Positions 16,488 through 23,964 of a stretch of 39,492 bases of DNA are shown here, in pieces. The translations under genes and the position numbers were made by a program. Position 1 is the first letter of the stretch, and each line of letters opens with the position of its first letter. The notes below the pieces were generated by a model. That model was given only the letters and a program-made list of their open reading frames with translations, was not told the DNA's origin and ran no database searches. This stretch comes from Syntrophaceticus schinkii (GTDB taxonomy: Bacteria > Bacillota > DSM-12270 > Thermacetogeniales > Thermacetogeniaceae): contig NZ_CDRZ01000298.1 in assembly GCF_000946815.1 (NCBI RefSeq), positions 1 through 39,492 on the forward strand. Reading direction: 5' to 3'.

Positions 16488-16931
16488 TTAATTTCGATAG
16501 GTCTTAACTTCATTGACTATCTCGTCAACATCCAGCACCATTTCCATCATGCTGATCTGTTCTTCATAAACATCAGCAGGTATTTCCTCTTTTAATTCAA
16601 AGATGTGGTACGCCTTGAGTCCCAACGAGACTCCGGCTAATGGACCTGCATAGGTCGGATCACCTGTAGATACGGTTTCGGCAGCGAGTCCGGAAGCCTC
16701 TGCTTCTCCCCCGCCGAGAACAACGATTAAATCTTCGTTGCCGTATTTGTCATTGAGATCCTTGATCCGTGCCTGATTTTCCAGATCCATCGCTCCCGCT
16801 GCTGTTCAAACAAAGCATTCGGTAGTTGAAAATACTACCTCAGCACCGGCAGCTTTGATGCACTCTTCGATGGCTGGGCCAGGAATGCCATCGCGGTCAC
16901 CGAGAATAGCTGCTTTTTTACCCTTCAGCAT
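16488..16931 (-). CDS. grdA: Glycine/sarcosine/betaine reductase component A, selenoprotein
   Basis: Selenoprotein A has 147 residues when the TGA at 16806-16808 is read as selenocysteine (residue 42). The redox site is [18 protein letters not shown], that is C39-x-x-U42. It carries the carboxymethyl group from component B to component C and is re-reduced by thioredoxin. The N-terminus [20 protein letters not shown] and the C-terminal [16 protein letters not shown] match the family exactly in order and length. The start is ATG at 16931 with AAAGGAGC 9 bases upstream; upstream open frame in the leader is not protein-like. The gene lies about 150 bases after trxA. A tRNA-Sec gene is present at 35038-35136. 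I could not define a SECIS hairpin with confidence by eye. Confidence 0.95.
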
Positions 16932-17080
16932 CTGGTATTGCTCCTTTCTTTTTATATTTAAATAAAACAATATCCAGCATACTTGCACATGTCCTACCGC
17001 TGATCTGCGTTTATCCAAAAGCTTTGCACCACTTGCGCCACTTGTTCCTCAAATACATAAAACTTGGTGATCGTTATCCT

Positions 17081-17395
17081 TTAAATAAACTCTTTTAGCT
17101 TGGCTTCTACATCCTCGATACTAATATCTTTGGTCAATTCAGCAACTTTTTCTCCGTTTTTGTAAAAGGCAATGGTGGGCAGCCCCATCACCTTCTGGCT
17201 GATGGATAACCTCCTGTTGGCTGCAGCATCGAGCTTGCAGAACTTGGCCTTGCCATCGTACTTTTCCGCCAGTTCCGCAACATAAGGCATCAATTCCTTG
17301 CAAGGCTCACACTTGGGGCTCCAGAAGTCAACCACAACTAAGCCCTCAGCTTTTAAAACCTCATCTTCGAATGTTTTTTTATCTACTTCTTTCAC
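17081..17395 (-). CDS. trxA: Thioredoxin of the glycine reductase operon
   Basis: This 104-residue thioredoxin has the active site WSPKCEPCKELMP (C29-E-P-C32) rather than the classical WCGPC; variant sites of this kind are typical of thioredoxins encoded with grd genes. Cis-proline lies in MGLPTIAFYKNG. It would pass electrons from the flavoprotein TrxB to GrdA. Start is GTG at 17395 with GAGGAGGTG upstream. It lies 24 bases after trxB and leads into grdA. Confidence 0.93.
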   Translation of the reverse strand: MKEVDKKTFEDEVLKAEGLVVVDFWSPKCEPCKELMPYVAELAEKYDGKAKFCKLDAAANRRLSISQKVMGLPTIAFYKNGEKVAELTKDISIEDVEAKLKEFI

Positions 17396-17419
17396 TTTGT
17401 CACCTCCTCATTTTGCTCA

Positions 17420-18649
17420 TCATTTATTATTCAGGGAATTGAGCTGGCTTATAACAGCTTCCTCACTAAAACCACCGCTAATTTTGGCTGCAACTTCTCC
17501 TTTGTAAAAGAACAACACACTGGGGATCTCTTCTATCCCATATCTTTTGGCAACCCTTTCATTTCGATAAGTGTCCATTTTTACTAATTTGACCGAATCG
17601 CCTAGCTTATCCACGATCTTTTCCAGCTGGGATACCGCTGCGATACTGGCTTCCACCTGGGGTGCCCAGAAGGCCACCATCACCGGCTTTGCTGTATTTA
17701 AAACCTGAGATTTAAAGCCCTCTTCTTCTGCCAGGTATTTTTCTGCGGCAAAAGCAGCTATCGCCCCGTCGCTGGCAGCGGTGATCACCTGCCTGAGGTA
17801 TTTGTCCCTGGCATCACCTGCTGCATATACCCCTGGAACTGATGTCTCCATGCGTTCATTGGCAATGATATAACCCTGCTCATTCAGTTCCACTTTTCCC
17901 TTTACAATATCTGTTTTGGGGACAGTCCCCACAAAGAAGAACACCCCGTTGGTTTCCATTTCGGATAGCTCTCCGGTTTTGATATTCTTGAGGACAACAC
18001 TTTCCACGATCCCATCCCCTTTGATCTCTTGCAAAACAGAGTTCCAAACCCATTTGATCTTGGGGTTGGCAAAGGCTTTTTCTGCACTGACCTTGTTGCA
18101 GTCTAGAATACCTTCATCGTGGATAACAATGATCGTCACCGTTTCCGCAAACTTCGTGATGTACATGGCCTCTTCTATCGCTGCATCACCATTGCCCACC
18201 ACAACAACATCAAGCTCCTCGAAAAAGTCCGCATCACAGGTGGCACAGTAGGAAACCCCTTTCCCCCGGAGTTCCCGCTCACCTTTGATATTCAGTGTCC
18301 TGGGAGCAGCCCCTGGAGCAAGGATGACGATCTTGGAACTATATTTTTTGCCGCTTTTCGTTTTAACAACCTTGATCTCTCCATCCAGATCCAGGTCAAC
18401 TGCCTCTTCATTTAAGATCTCTGTTCCAAAACTCTCCGCATGCTTAGCCATAGCCTCCATCAAACCTGGCCCGGTTGTTCCCCTGGGGAACCCCGGGTAG
18501 TTCTCCAATTCTTCGGTGGTAGCCGCCTGGCCGCCAGGTCTCCCTTTTTGCAAAATGACGGTTTTTAAACGGGAACGTGAGCCGTAAATGCCGGCTGCCA
18601 AACCAGCAGGGCCGCCACCAACCACGATGATGTCGTATGCTTCGGACAA
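17420..18649 (-). CDS. trxB: Thioredoxin reductase fused to a thioredoxin-like domain lacking the CxxC motif
   Basis: Residues 1 to about 308 form a standard low-molecular-weight thioredoxin reductase: FAD site GGGPAGLAAG (11-20), redox pair C135-A-T-C138 in GVSYCATCDADFF, NAD(P)H site VGNGDAAIEEA and the C-terminal FAD motif GVYAAGDARDK. Residues 313-409 add a thioredoxin fold (VMVAFWAPQVEASIAAV to the end) in which the usual WCGPC is WAPQVEA, so no redox cysteines remain. The cis-proline P376 (EIPSVLFFY) is kept. The extra domain may dock partner proteins such as GrdA or TrxA (inference). Start is TTG at 18649 after AAAGGAGGAG. It heads the reductase operon. Confidence 0.92.
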   Translation of the reverse strand: MSEAYDIIVVGGGPAGLAAGIYGSRSRLKTVILQKGRPGGQAATTEELENYPGFPRGTTGPGLMEAMAKHAESFGTEILNEEAVDLDLDGEIKVVKTKSGKKYSSKIVILAPGAAPRTLNIKGERELRGKGVSYCATCDADFFEELDVVVVGNGDAAIEEAMYITKFAETVTIIVIHDEGILDCNKVSAEKAFANPKIKWVWNSVLQEIKGDGIVESVVLKNIKTGELSEMETNGVFFFVGTVPKTDIVKGKVELNEQGYIIANERMETSVPGVYAAGDARDKYLRQVITAASDGAIAAFAAEKYLAEEEGFKSQVLNTAKPVMVAFWAPQVEASIAAVSQLEKIVDKLGDSVKLVKMDTYRNERVAKRYGIEEIPSVLFFYKGEVAAKISGGFSEEAVISQLNSLNNK

Positions 18650-19033
18650 GTGTTACTCCTCCTTTCAGGGTTTCATGATAATTATCATGCAAAACTCATT
18701 CCAGACTGCAACACGCTCTGATGAACCATTTGTATTCCTTTAAAATATCCTGCGTATTAAATAATAATATACAACGCTTATTAGAAAAATCCTTCTGCAT
18801 ACTTATTATTTTTTTAATGAAATATGGAATGCATTCGATAATACTTTGTTAGAGATGTCGCCAGTTCCAACTTGGAATTAAGGCATCACTGCACCAAATT
18901 GATGGCTTGTAACAATTGCTCCACCCCTTCCAGGGCGCTAATACTCAGATTGAATGGGAAACTTGTTCTGGGGAAACTAATACACCTCATTGCATTCTGG
19001 GGCGAAACCCCACCTGATACAGCATCTATAAAT
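18650..19033. other. Upstream region of the reductase operon
   Basis: This 380-base non-coding stretch should hold the trxB promoter. On the minus strand it is A/T-rich between about 18730 and 18850, but no sigma-54 consensus was found and sigma-70 boxes are not distinctive. It contains the palindrome listed at 18674-18689. A 78-codon plus-strand frame (18872-19108) has no support. Confidence 0.35.
18674..18689. promoter_or_regulatory. Perfect 16-base palindrome CATGATAATTATCATG upstream of trxB
   Basis: The sequence CATGATAATTATCATG is fully self-complementary and ends 15 bases before the ribosome binding site region of trxB. The TGATAATTATCA core resembles binding sites of Fur-type metalloregulators. 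It could equally be a site for another dimeric repressor. Position in the leader fits an operator of the reductase operon; no regulator gene for it is in the window. Confidence 0.5.
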
Positions 19034-19071
19034 AAAGGGCTGCCCCAAAACCACGCTTGGGACGGCCCTTT
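19034..19071 (-). terminator. Terminator after the BCCT transporter gene
   Basis: AAAGGGC at 19034-19040 and GCCCTTT at 19065-19071 close a stem extended by CCCCA/TTGGG pairing, with T-rich sequence (TTATTTAT) following on the minus strand. It lies 34 bases past the transporter stop codon and separates the methyltransferase operon from trxB. The hairpin is symmetrical enough to work in both directions. Confidence 0.75.
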
Positions 19072-19104
19072 ATTATTAAACGGGAGGCTGTGGTTAGCAG
19101 TTAA

Positions 19105-20679
19105 TTAGTCTGCCGGTTGTACAGTTACATCGGTTTTATCAAGATCTATGGAGCCCATATTCGATTCAGTAACAGCCGTTGGTTCAACAACTACATCGTT
19201 ATTGAGAGCGCGTGTGATGGAAAAGAACATAGCGATCATAAAGAGTAAAAAGGGCAGTGCTCCGACAATTGATGCGGTTTGTAGTGCGGTTAGCCCCCCT
19301 GAAAGCAAGAGTATCAGAGCCAAACCCCCTTCGAGGCAGCCCAGAACAACTCGCAACCATGTTTTCGGGTTTTCATTACCATATGAACAATACATGGCAT
19401 TAACAAATGTTGCGGAATCTGCTGATGTAATAAAGAAGATAGCAATGACAAACATTGCGATAACCGACAGCAATGTGGTTCCAGGCAGGTTCTGTAACAG
19501 CCCGAACATTGGGCTGGCGGTGCTGGCATCTAACATCGGTTTAAAGTCAAAAATACCATAGTGCTGGAGGTAAAGTGCATTACCACCCCAGACACACATC
19601 CAGGTAGCACAGATCAATGTAGGAACAATCAGAGAACCCATGATGAACTCCTTGATGGTTCTACCCCTGGAGATACGAGCGATAAACCCTCCTACAAATG
19701 GTGCCCAGGCAATCCACCATGCCCAGTAGAAAACCGTCCATCCCCCGACCCATGCTCCATCATTCAGATAATTTGTCCATGTACTCATGGGGATAAAGTT
19801 TTGAAGCATCTCACCAAGGCCTGTTGTTAAAGCATTCATAACAAACCGCGGATTGCCTAAAACAAATACCGCAACCAGGAGAAACCCGGCTAATATAAGG
19901 TTTGTATTGCTGAGATATAAAATACCTCTTTTGATACCTGTTACTGCGGAAATGATGAAACATCCTGTAAATACGATCACCAGCACACCATAGATAAGGT
20001 TTGAGACAGGAAATCCAAATACACTGTTTAACCCCTCAGCAACCTGCATTACCCCTAACCCGAGAGAAGTAGCCACTCCTAAAAAGATGGCAAATATAGC
20101 TGTAAAATCCGCGACAGGCATGAGCCACCGGTGTTTCCCGACCAGTGGTTCAATAACAGAACTGATCAGAAAGGGGCGTTTTAGATTATAAGCAAAATAC
20201 CCCAAACACATTCCCACAAAAGCATAAACCACCCAGGCGCTCAAGCCCCAGTGAAAGAAAGAATAGCGCAGGGCAATTCCAACTGCCCCATCTGATGCCG
20301 CTTCACCAATAGGAGGAGAGAAATAGTGGCAGAGAGGCTCGCTAACTCCCCAAAAAACTAATCCGATGCCCATTGCAGCCGCAAAAAGCATTGCAAACCA
20401 GGCCATAGTGGAAAACTCGGGTTTTTCATCTTGGCCACCTAATCTGATCTTACCCCATTTGGAAAACATGATGATGATCATGGCGATAACAAACAAAAAA
20501 ATTACTATTAGAAAGAACCATCCCAGGTTAGAAGTGATAAAAGCAAGTGCTGCACTGGTTGCTGCCTCTAAACCTTTCGGGGTTATGATCCCCCATACCA
20601 CTAGAGCACCGATAACAATGGAGATTACAATTAACATTATTTGATCAATGCCTTTTTTCCCTGTTGAACTAGAATCCAT
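19105..20679 (-). CDS. BCCT-family betaine/carnitine/choline transporter
   Basis: This 524-residue, 12-helix secondary transporter of the BCCT family would bring glycine betaine or a related quaternary amine into the cell. Diagnostic segments are AAAMGIGLVFWGVSEPL (helix 3 glycine stretch with substrate-site aromatics), FHWGLSAWVVYAFVG, and the Trp-rich signature YWAWWIAWAPFVGGFIARISRGR. The acidic C-terminal tail is short. Start is ATG at 20679 with AAAGGGG 8 bases upstream; an in-frame extension to 20709 lacks a site. As the last gene of the methyltransferase run it probably supplies substrate for the MttB-type enzymes and perhaps the reductase. Confidence 0.92.
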   Translation of the reverse strand: MDSSSTGKKGIDQIMLIVISIVIGALVVWGIITPKGLEAATSAALAFITSNLGWFFLIVIFLFVIAMIIIMFSKWGKIRLGGQDEKPEFSTMAWFAMLFAAAMGIGLVFWGVSEPLCHYFSPPIGEAASDGAVGIALRYSFFHWGLSAWVVYAFVGMCLGYFAYNLKRPFLISSVIEPLVGKHRWLMPVADFTAIFAIFLGVATSLGLGVMQVAEGLNSVFGFPVSNLIYGVLVIVFTGCFIISAVTGIKRGILYLSNTNLILAGFLLVAVFVLGNPRFVMNALTTGLGEMLQNFIPMSTWTNYLNDGAWVGGWTVFYWAWWIAWAPFVGGFIARISRGRTIKEFIMGSLIVPTLICATWMCVWGGNALYLQHYGIFDFKPMLDASTASPMFGLLQNLPGTTLLSVIAMFVIAIFFITSADSATFVNAMYCSYGNENPKTWLRVVLGCLEGGLALILLLSGGLTALQTASIVGALPFLLFMIAMFFSITRALNNDVVVEPTAVTESNMGSIDLDKTDVTVQPAD

Positions 20680-21023
20680 ACCGCTTCCCCTTTCGTTATG
20701 TTTTTCCACTAAACCTTACACAAAATTTGCAAAACATTAACGAGAAGCCTAACCAATTACCATCCCTGGGTCTGCACACCTCCTTTTTGCGATACCAGAA
20801 CAGAGGTGCAAAAACAATGCCAAGAGAAAATTGTGTATATAGCGGATCTAACTCAAGTGGGTAAAGAGTACCGGTGATAACCGTTTCATACTTTTGTGCA
20901 TAGATTTTGCTTTTTGCATGCCAACAGACTGGGCAGTGATAAATACGTTGGCACTTTCTTTGGCAAGTAATTAATCTCCCTGCAGATCGTCCTGCGATCA
21001 GGAAAGCACAGCAACACCCTTTA
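20680..21023. other. 344-base spacer between the methyltransferase and BCCT genes
   Basis: No supported gene is seen; a 130-codon frame that overlaps the upstream gene has no ribosome binding site of its own. A weak sigma-54-like site lies at 20908-20923. The gap is long for an operon, so the transporter may have its own promoter. Confidence 0.35.
20908..20923 (-). promoter_or_regulatory. Weak candidate sigma-54 promoter before the BCCT gene
   Basis: TGGCATGCAAAAAGCA on the minus strand keeps the GG and GC dinucleotides at the right spacing and a good -24 box. The -12 box is AAGCA instead of TTGCA. It is about 230 bases upstream of the transporter start. Much weaker than the other sigma-54 sites in this window. 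Confidence 0.3.
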
Positions 21024-21821
21024 TTATTCGAATTTACCTGAACGGTAAGCTCCCAGGTAATTGCCGCAGTAGCTGTCACGCCCGACAAGGGTCTCAGCTA
21101 TAATAATGTTAGCCATCATCTGCTTATCCAGGGGGTTGATAATTAAACCATCCAGACCACGGCTGATCGCCAATACGGCAAAATTTTGGTTTATTTGTTT
21201 GCGCAGTGGCAGGCCGTAAGAGATGTTTGACAGGCCACAAATGGTGTGCACCCCTTTAAATCCAGTCATGATCCCTGCAACTGCATCTAAAAATTCGATG
21301 CCAAAGCTGTCTTTTGTGGACACCGGCTGCACCAGTGGGTCTACATAAATGTTGTCCAGTGGAACATTATTCCGGACGAGCTCATTGATCAGCTTATCTG
21401 CAATAGCCAGCCTTTCATCAGCAGTTTCCGGCATACCCTGATCACTCATGCACAGTGCTACTACCCTTAGATCAGAGCCGGCAATAATGGGCATAATCGC
21501 CTCAAAACGCTCTTTTTCCAGTGAAATAGAGTTAATCATAGCAACCCCATCATGTACAGCCAAAGCCTTTTCAATGGCTTTGGGGTCAGGACTGTCGATA
21601 CAACAGGGTGCATGATCAGTGATTTCCTGCACAATTTGGACAAGCCATGTTAAATATTCAGCCTCTTTGCCAACAAAGATGCCGGCGTTCACATCAATGT
21701 AATCTGCTCCTGCTTCCAATTGATCCAGTGCAACCTTCTGAATAGCTGATCTATCCTGCGCTTTGATGGCATCACCGATAGCTTTTCTGCTTGCATTGAT
21801 CAGTTCTCCAACTACCAACAT
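21024..21821 (-). CDS. mtgA: Methyl-corrinoid protein:tetrahydrofolate methyltransferase (MtgA/AcsE-type pterin-binding domain)
   Basis: This 265-residue TIM-barrel protein belongs to the pterin-binding (DHPS-like) methyltransferase family. It begins MLVVGELINASRKAIGDAI and has GADYIDVNAG (strand 2 pterin contact), CCIDSPDPKAIE, DPLVQPVSTKD and TICGLSNISYGLPLR. These fit enzymes that move methyl groups between methyl-Co(III) corrinoid proteins and tetrahydrofolate. In an MttB-type operon the expected direction is methyl to tetrahydrofolate, as in MtgA of glycine betaine demethylation. ATG at 21821 follows AAGGAGGATACCTAAC closely. It is 45 bases after the HyuA-like gene. Confidence 0.88.
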   Translation of the reverse strand: MLVVGELINASRKAIGDAIKAQDRSAIQKVALDQLEAGADYIDVNAGIFVGKEAEYLTWLVQIVQEITDHAPCCIDSPDPKAIEKALAVHDGVAMINSISLEKERFEAIMPIIAGSDLRVVALCMSDQGMPETADERLAIADKLINELVRNNVPLDNIYVDPLVQPVSTKDSFGIEFLDAVAGIMTGFKGVHTICGLSNISYGLPLRKQINQNFAVLAISRGLDGLIINPLDKQMMANIIIAETLVGRDSYCGNYLGAYRSGKFE

Positions 21822-21866
21822 GTTAGGTATCCTCCTTGATCAGTTTTTGGTTTCCATCACATTTCA

Positions 21867-23880
21867 CTAACAGCCCGCCAGATCTACAAAAAACTTCTCC
21901 TTTTCTTCTTCTCTTTCCCATTCCGGGCGTCCAGCAGCAGTAACTTCGATCCTGGTTTCAATATAAACATCACCATTATCCAACATGCTGGCACGGGCAT
22001 ACACATCTTCGTGATTAACAACCAACTCAAACTCTTTTGCTCCAGCTTTTTGTGCCGCCCTTGATGCATGCCTCTTCGCGTCGTCCAGAGCGTAAGCTAC
22101 AGCCTCCTGTAGATCCTCAAAATATTTTCTCTCCCAGGGGGCATGCATCAGATATGTGCCATCTTTTTCTCCCGGCTTGATCAGCACTTTAACTGTCTCC
22201 ATAATCTTTCCAGCGGCAACTCCCACTGCATTGGCCACTTCAGCATGTTCCGGGATGATCAGATCAGTATTCAGTTTTTCAGCCACCTGGGGAAGCCAGG
22301 CAGCTATAGGAGCTCCAATACCTATAATGGGCATATTGAGGCTATATGAACAGTCAAATTTCTGGTCCTCGGCAGGTGATAGGGCTTTATTGATCATATA
22401 CATGACCGTCGCGTCATCTTTCAGCCAAATTTTTTGGCCTTCATAACTCACCATACTCTGCAGACAGGTATAACAGAGTTCATTTACAATCCTTTCTGCA
22501 GCAAGCTCAACAAATTCATCTCGACCCACACCGATCCGAGAGGCTAAAATATCCACTCCTTTGATTGCCGCTTCCCTGTTCCACCGGTTATAGGCACCAT
22601 TAACATGCAAAATATCGGTGGGGGTCACAGATATTCTGGCTATAACACCCATGTTAACCAAATGCTGAAGATCTAACAGGTTGGGGTCTGTCTCTAGAAA
22701 CTGGGTTAGATAATAGAGACTGTGCGGACACCCCTGCAGTGCCTCTATGACCCTCTCTTCCTGATCAGTGATCTGTTCAGCATGAGATGGTCGTTTGAGG
22801 AACATAAAACAGTCTGTAGCCTGAGCAAACATCAGATTGTAACCCTTTTCAAAAGTTATGTTAAGCTCATCAACAAGTTGTGGAAATTGGTCAGCAACTA
22901 CAGACAATGGCCAGACCCTCTGAGGCCCTACCTGGATTTGGCCTTCTCTGTTAATTTGTATATAACTGTCTCCTCCCATGCCATAGGTATAGATCTGTGC
23001 CGCTTGCACCCTGGTTAACCAACCGCCCACAGAGGCTCCTTCCTGATCAATAAGGGGGATTCCATTTTTCAAAACTGCAATATCTGTAGTGGTTCCCCCC
23101 ATATCAAAAACCATTGCATCCGGGGTATCGGTCAGGAATGTCCCACCAATAATGCTGGATGCCGGTCCGGAAAGGATGGTTTCAATGGGCTTTTCTCGTG
23201 CCATCTCTTCGCTCATCATACACCCATCACCCTTAACCACCATGATGGAGGCATCAATGTGTTTCTCCTGCAGCACCTTTTTTTACTGATTCAAGCAATT
23301 CATCTATAATCGGAATTAATTTGGCATTAAGCACTGCAGTGACAGTTCTTTCCTTAAACCCTAATGACGTTGTAAGCTGATGGGCACATACCACCGGTAG
23401 ATCTATCATCTCATGTACCATTTTCATTACTATAAGTTCATGTTCCGGATTCCTGACACTCAAATAACCGGAAATGGCAACAGCATCTACCTTTCCTTTC
23501 AGGTCAATGATGGCCTGGCGTGTTTTTTCAAGATCAAGCTCTTCACGCTCCTGGCCTTTAATGTCATGACCTCCAGGAAGAACTGTGAAATGTTCTACAG
23601 GTAATGTGCCAATTGGCTCATGACCAAGCATCAAAAGGCCGACCTCACACCCACGCCCTTCCACAATAGCGTTTGTGGCCAATGTGGTTGACAAAGAAAC
23701 AGCACTGATGTCTTTTAATCCTTCAAATTTTAAGTTGTTGATACAGTTGCGAATACCGATGGACAAATCCTCGCGAGTGGTTAATGCTTTAGCCTTATTT
23801 AGTATTTCCCTGTTCTTAAGCTCCACAACCACTCCGTCTGTATATGTACCACCGGTGTCAATCCCCAACACCAGTGACAT
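21867..23880 (-). CDS. HyuA-like hydantoinase/oxoprolinase family ASKHA protein, frame broken by one base at 23278-23284
   Basis: Two abutting frames make one protein of about 670 residues. The N-terminal part (ATG at 23880, GGAGGCGAG upstream) starts MSLVLGIDTGGTYTDGVVVE, a phosphate-binding loop of the actin-like ATPase fold. The second part has DAMVFDMGGTTTDIAVLKNG (phosphate 2 loop) and the HyuA core. The switch occurs at a run of seven T (plus strand); with six, the join reads ESVKKVLQEKHIDASIMVV without a break. HyuA with HyuB hydrolyses N-methylhydantoin using ATP, but no HyuB is present and neighbours are methyltransferase genes. A role as an ATP-dependent helper of the corrinoid protein is a possible alternative (inference). 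Confidence 0.8.
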
Positions 23881-23964
23881 TATTCTCGCCTCCAGCCTAA
23901 AAAATCATGATCAACGGCTGCCCGTATTAAAATACAGGCAGCCCCATTGATCCCCTCTAAATCC

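Noticed and set aside
16806-16808. In-frame TGA splitting grdA
   Set aside because: CFV-U-TAAGAM is the known selenocysteine site of protein A, and the total length fits the family.
17921-17936. GGGGACAGTCCCC inside trxB as a copy of the dispersed repeat
   Set aside because: It encodes the normal GTVP segment of thioredoxin reductase and the protein is uninterrupted, so the match is probably chance.
18872-19108. 78-codon plus-strand frame upstream of trxB
   Set aside because: It runs through the BCCT terminator hairpin and has no ribosome binding site.
20949-20966. Plus-strand TGGCACTTTCTTTGGCA as a sigma-54 promoter
   Set aside because: The GG to GC distance is one base too long, and no plus-strand gene follows.
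20696-21088. 130-codon frame overlapping the end of the MtgA-type gene
   Set aside because: Its start lies inside the coding region of the real gene, and the remainder covers a promoter-like spacer. A CxxC is present but no domain could be named.
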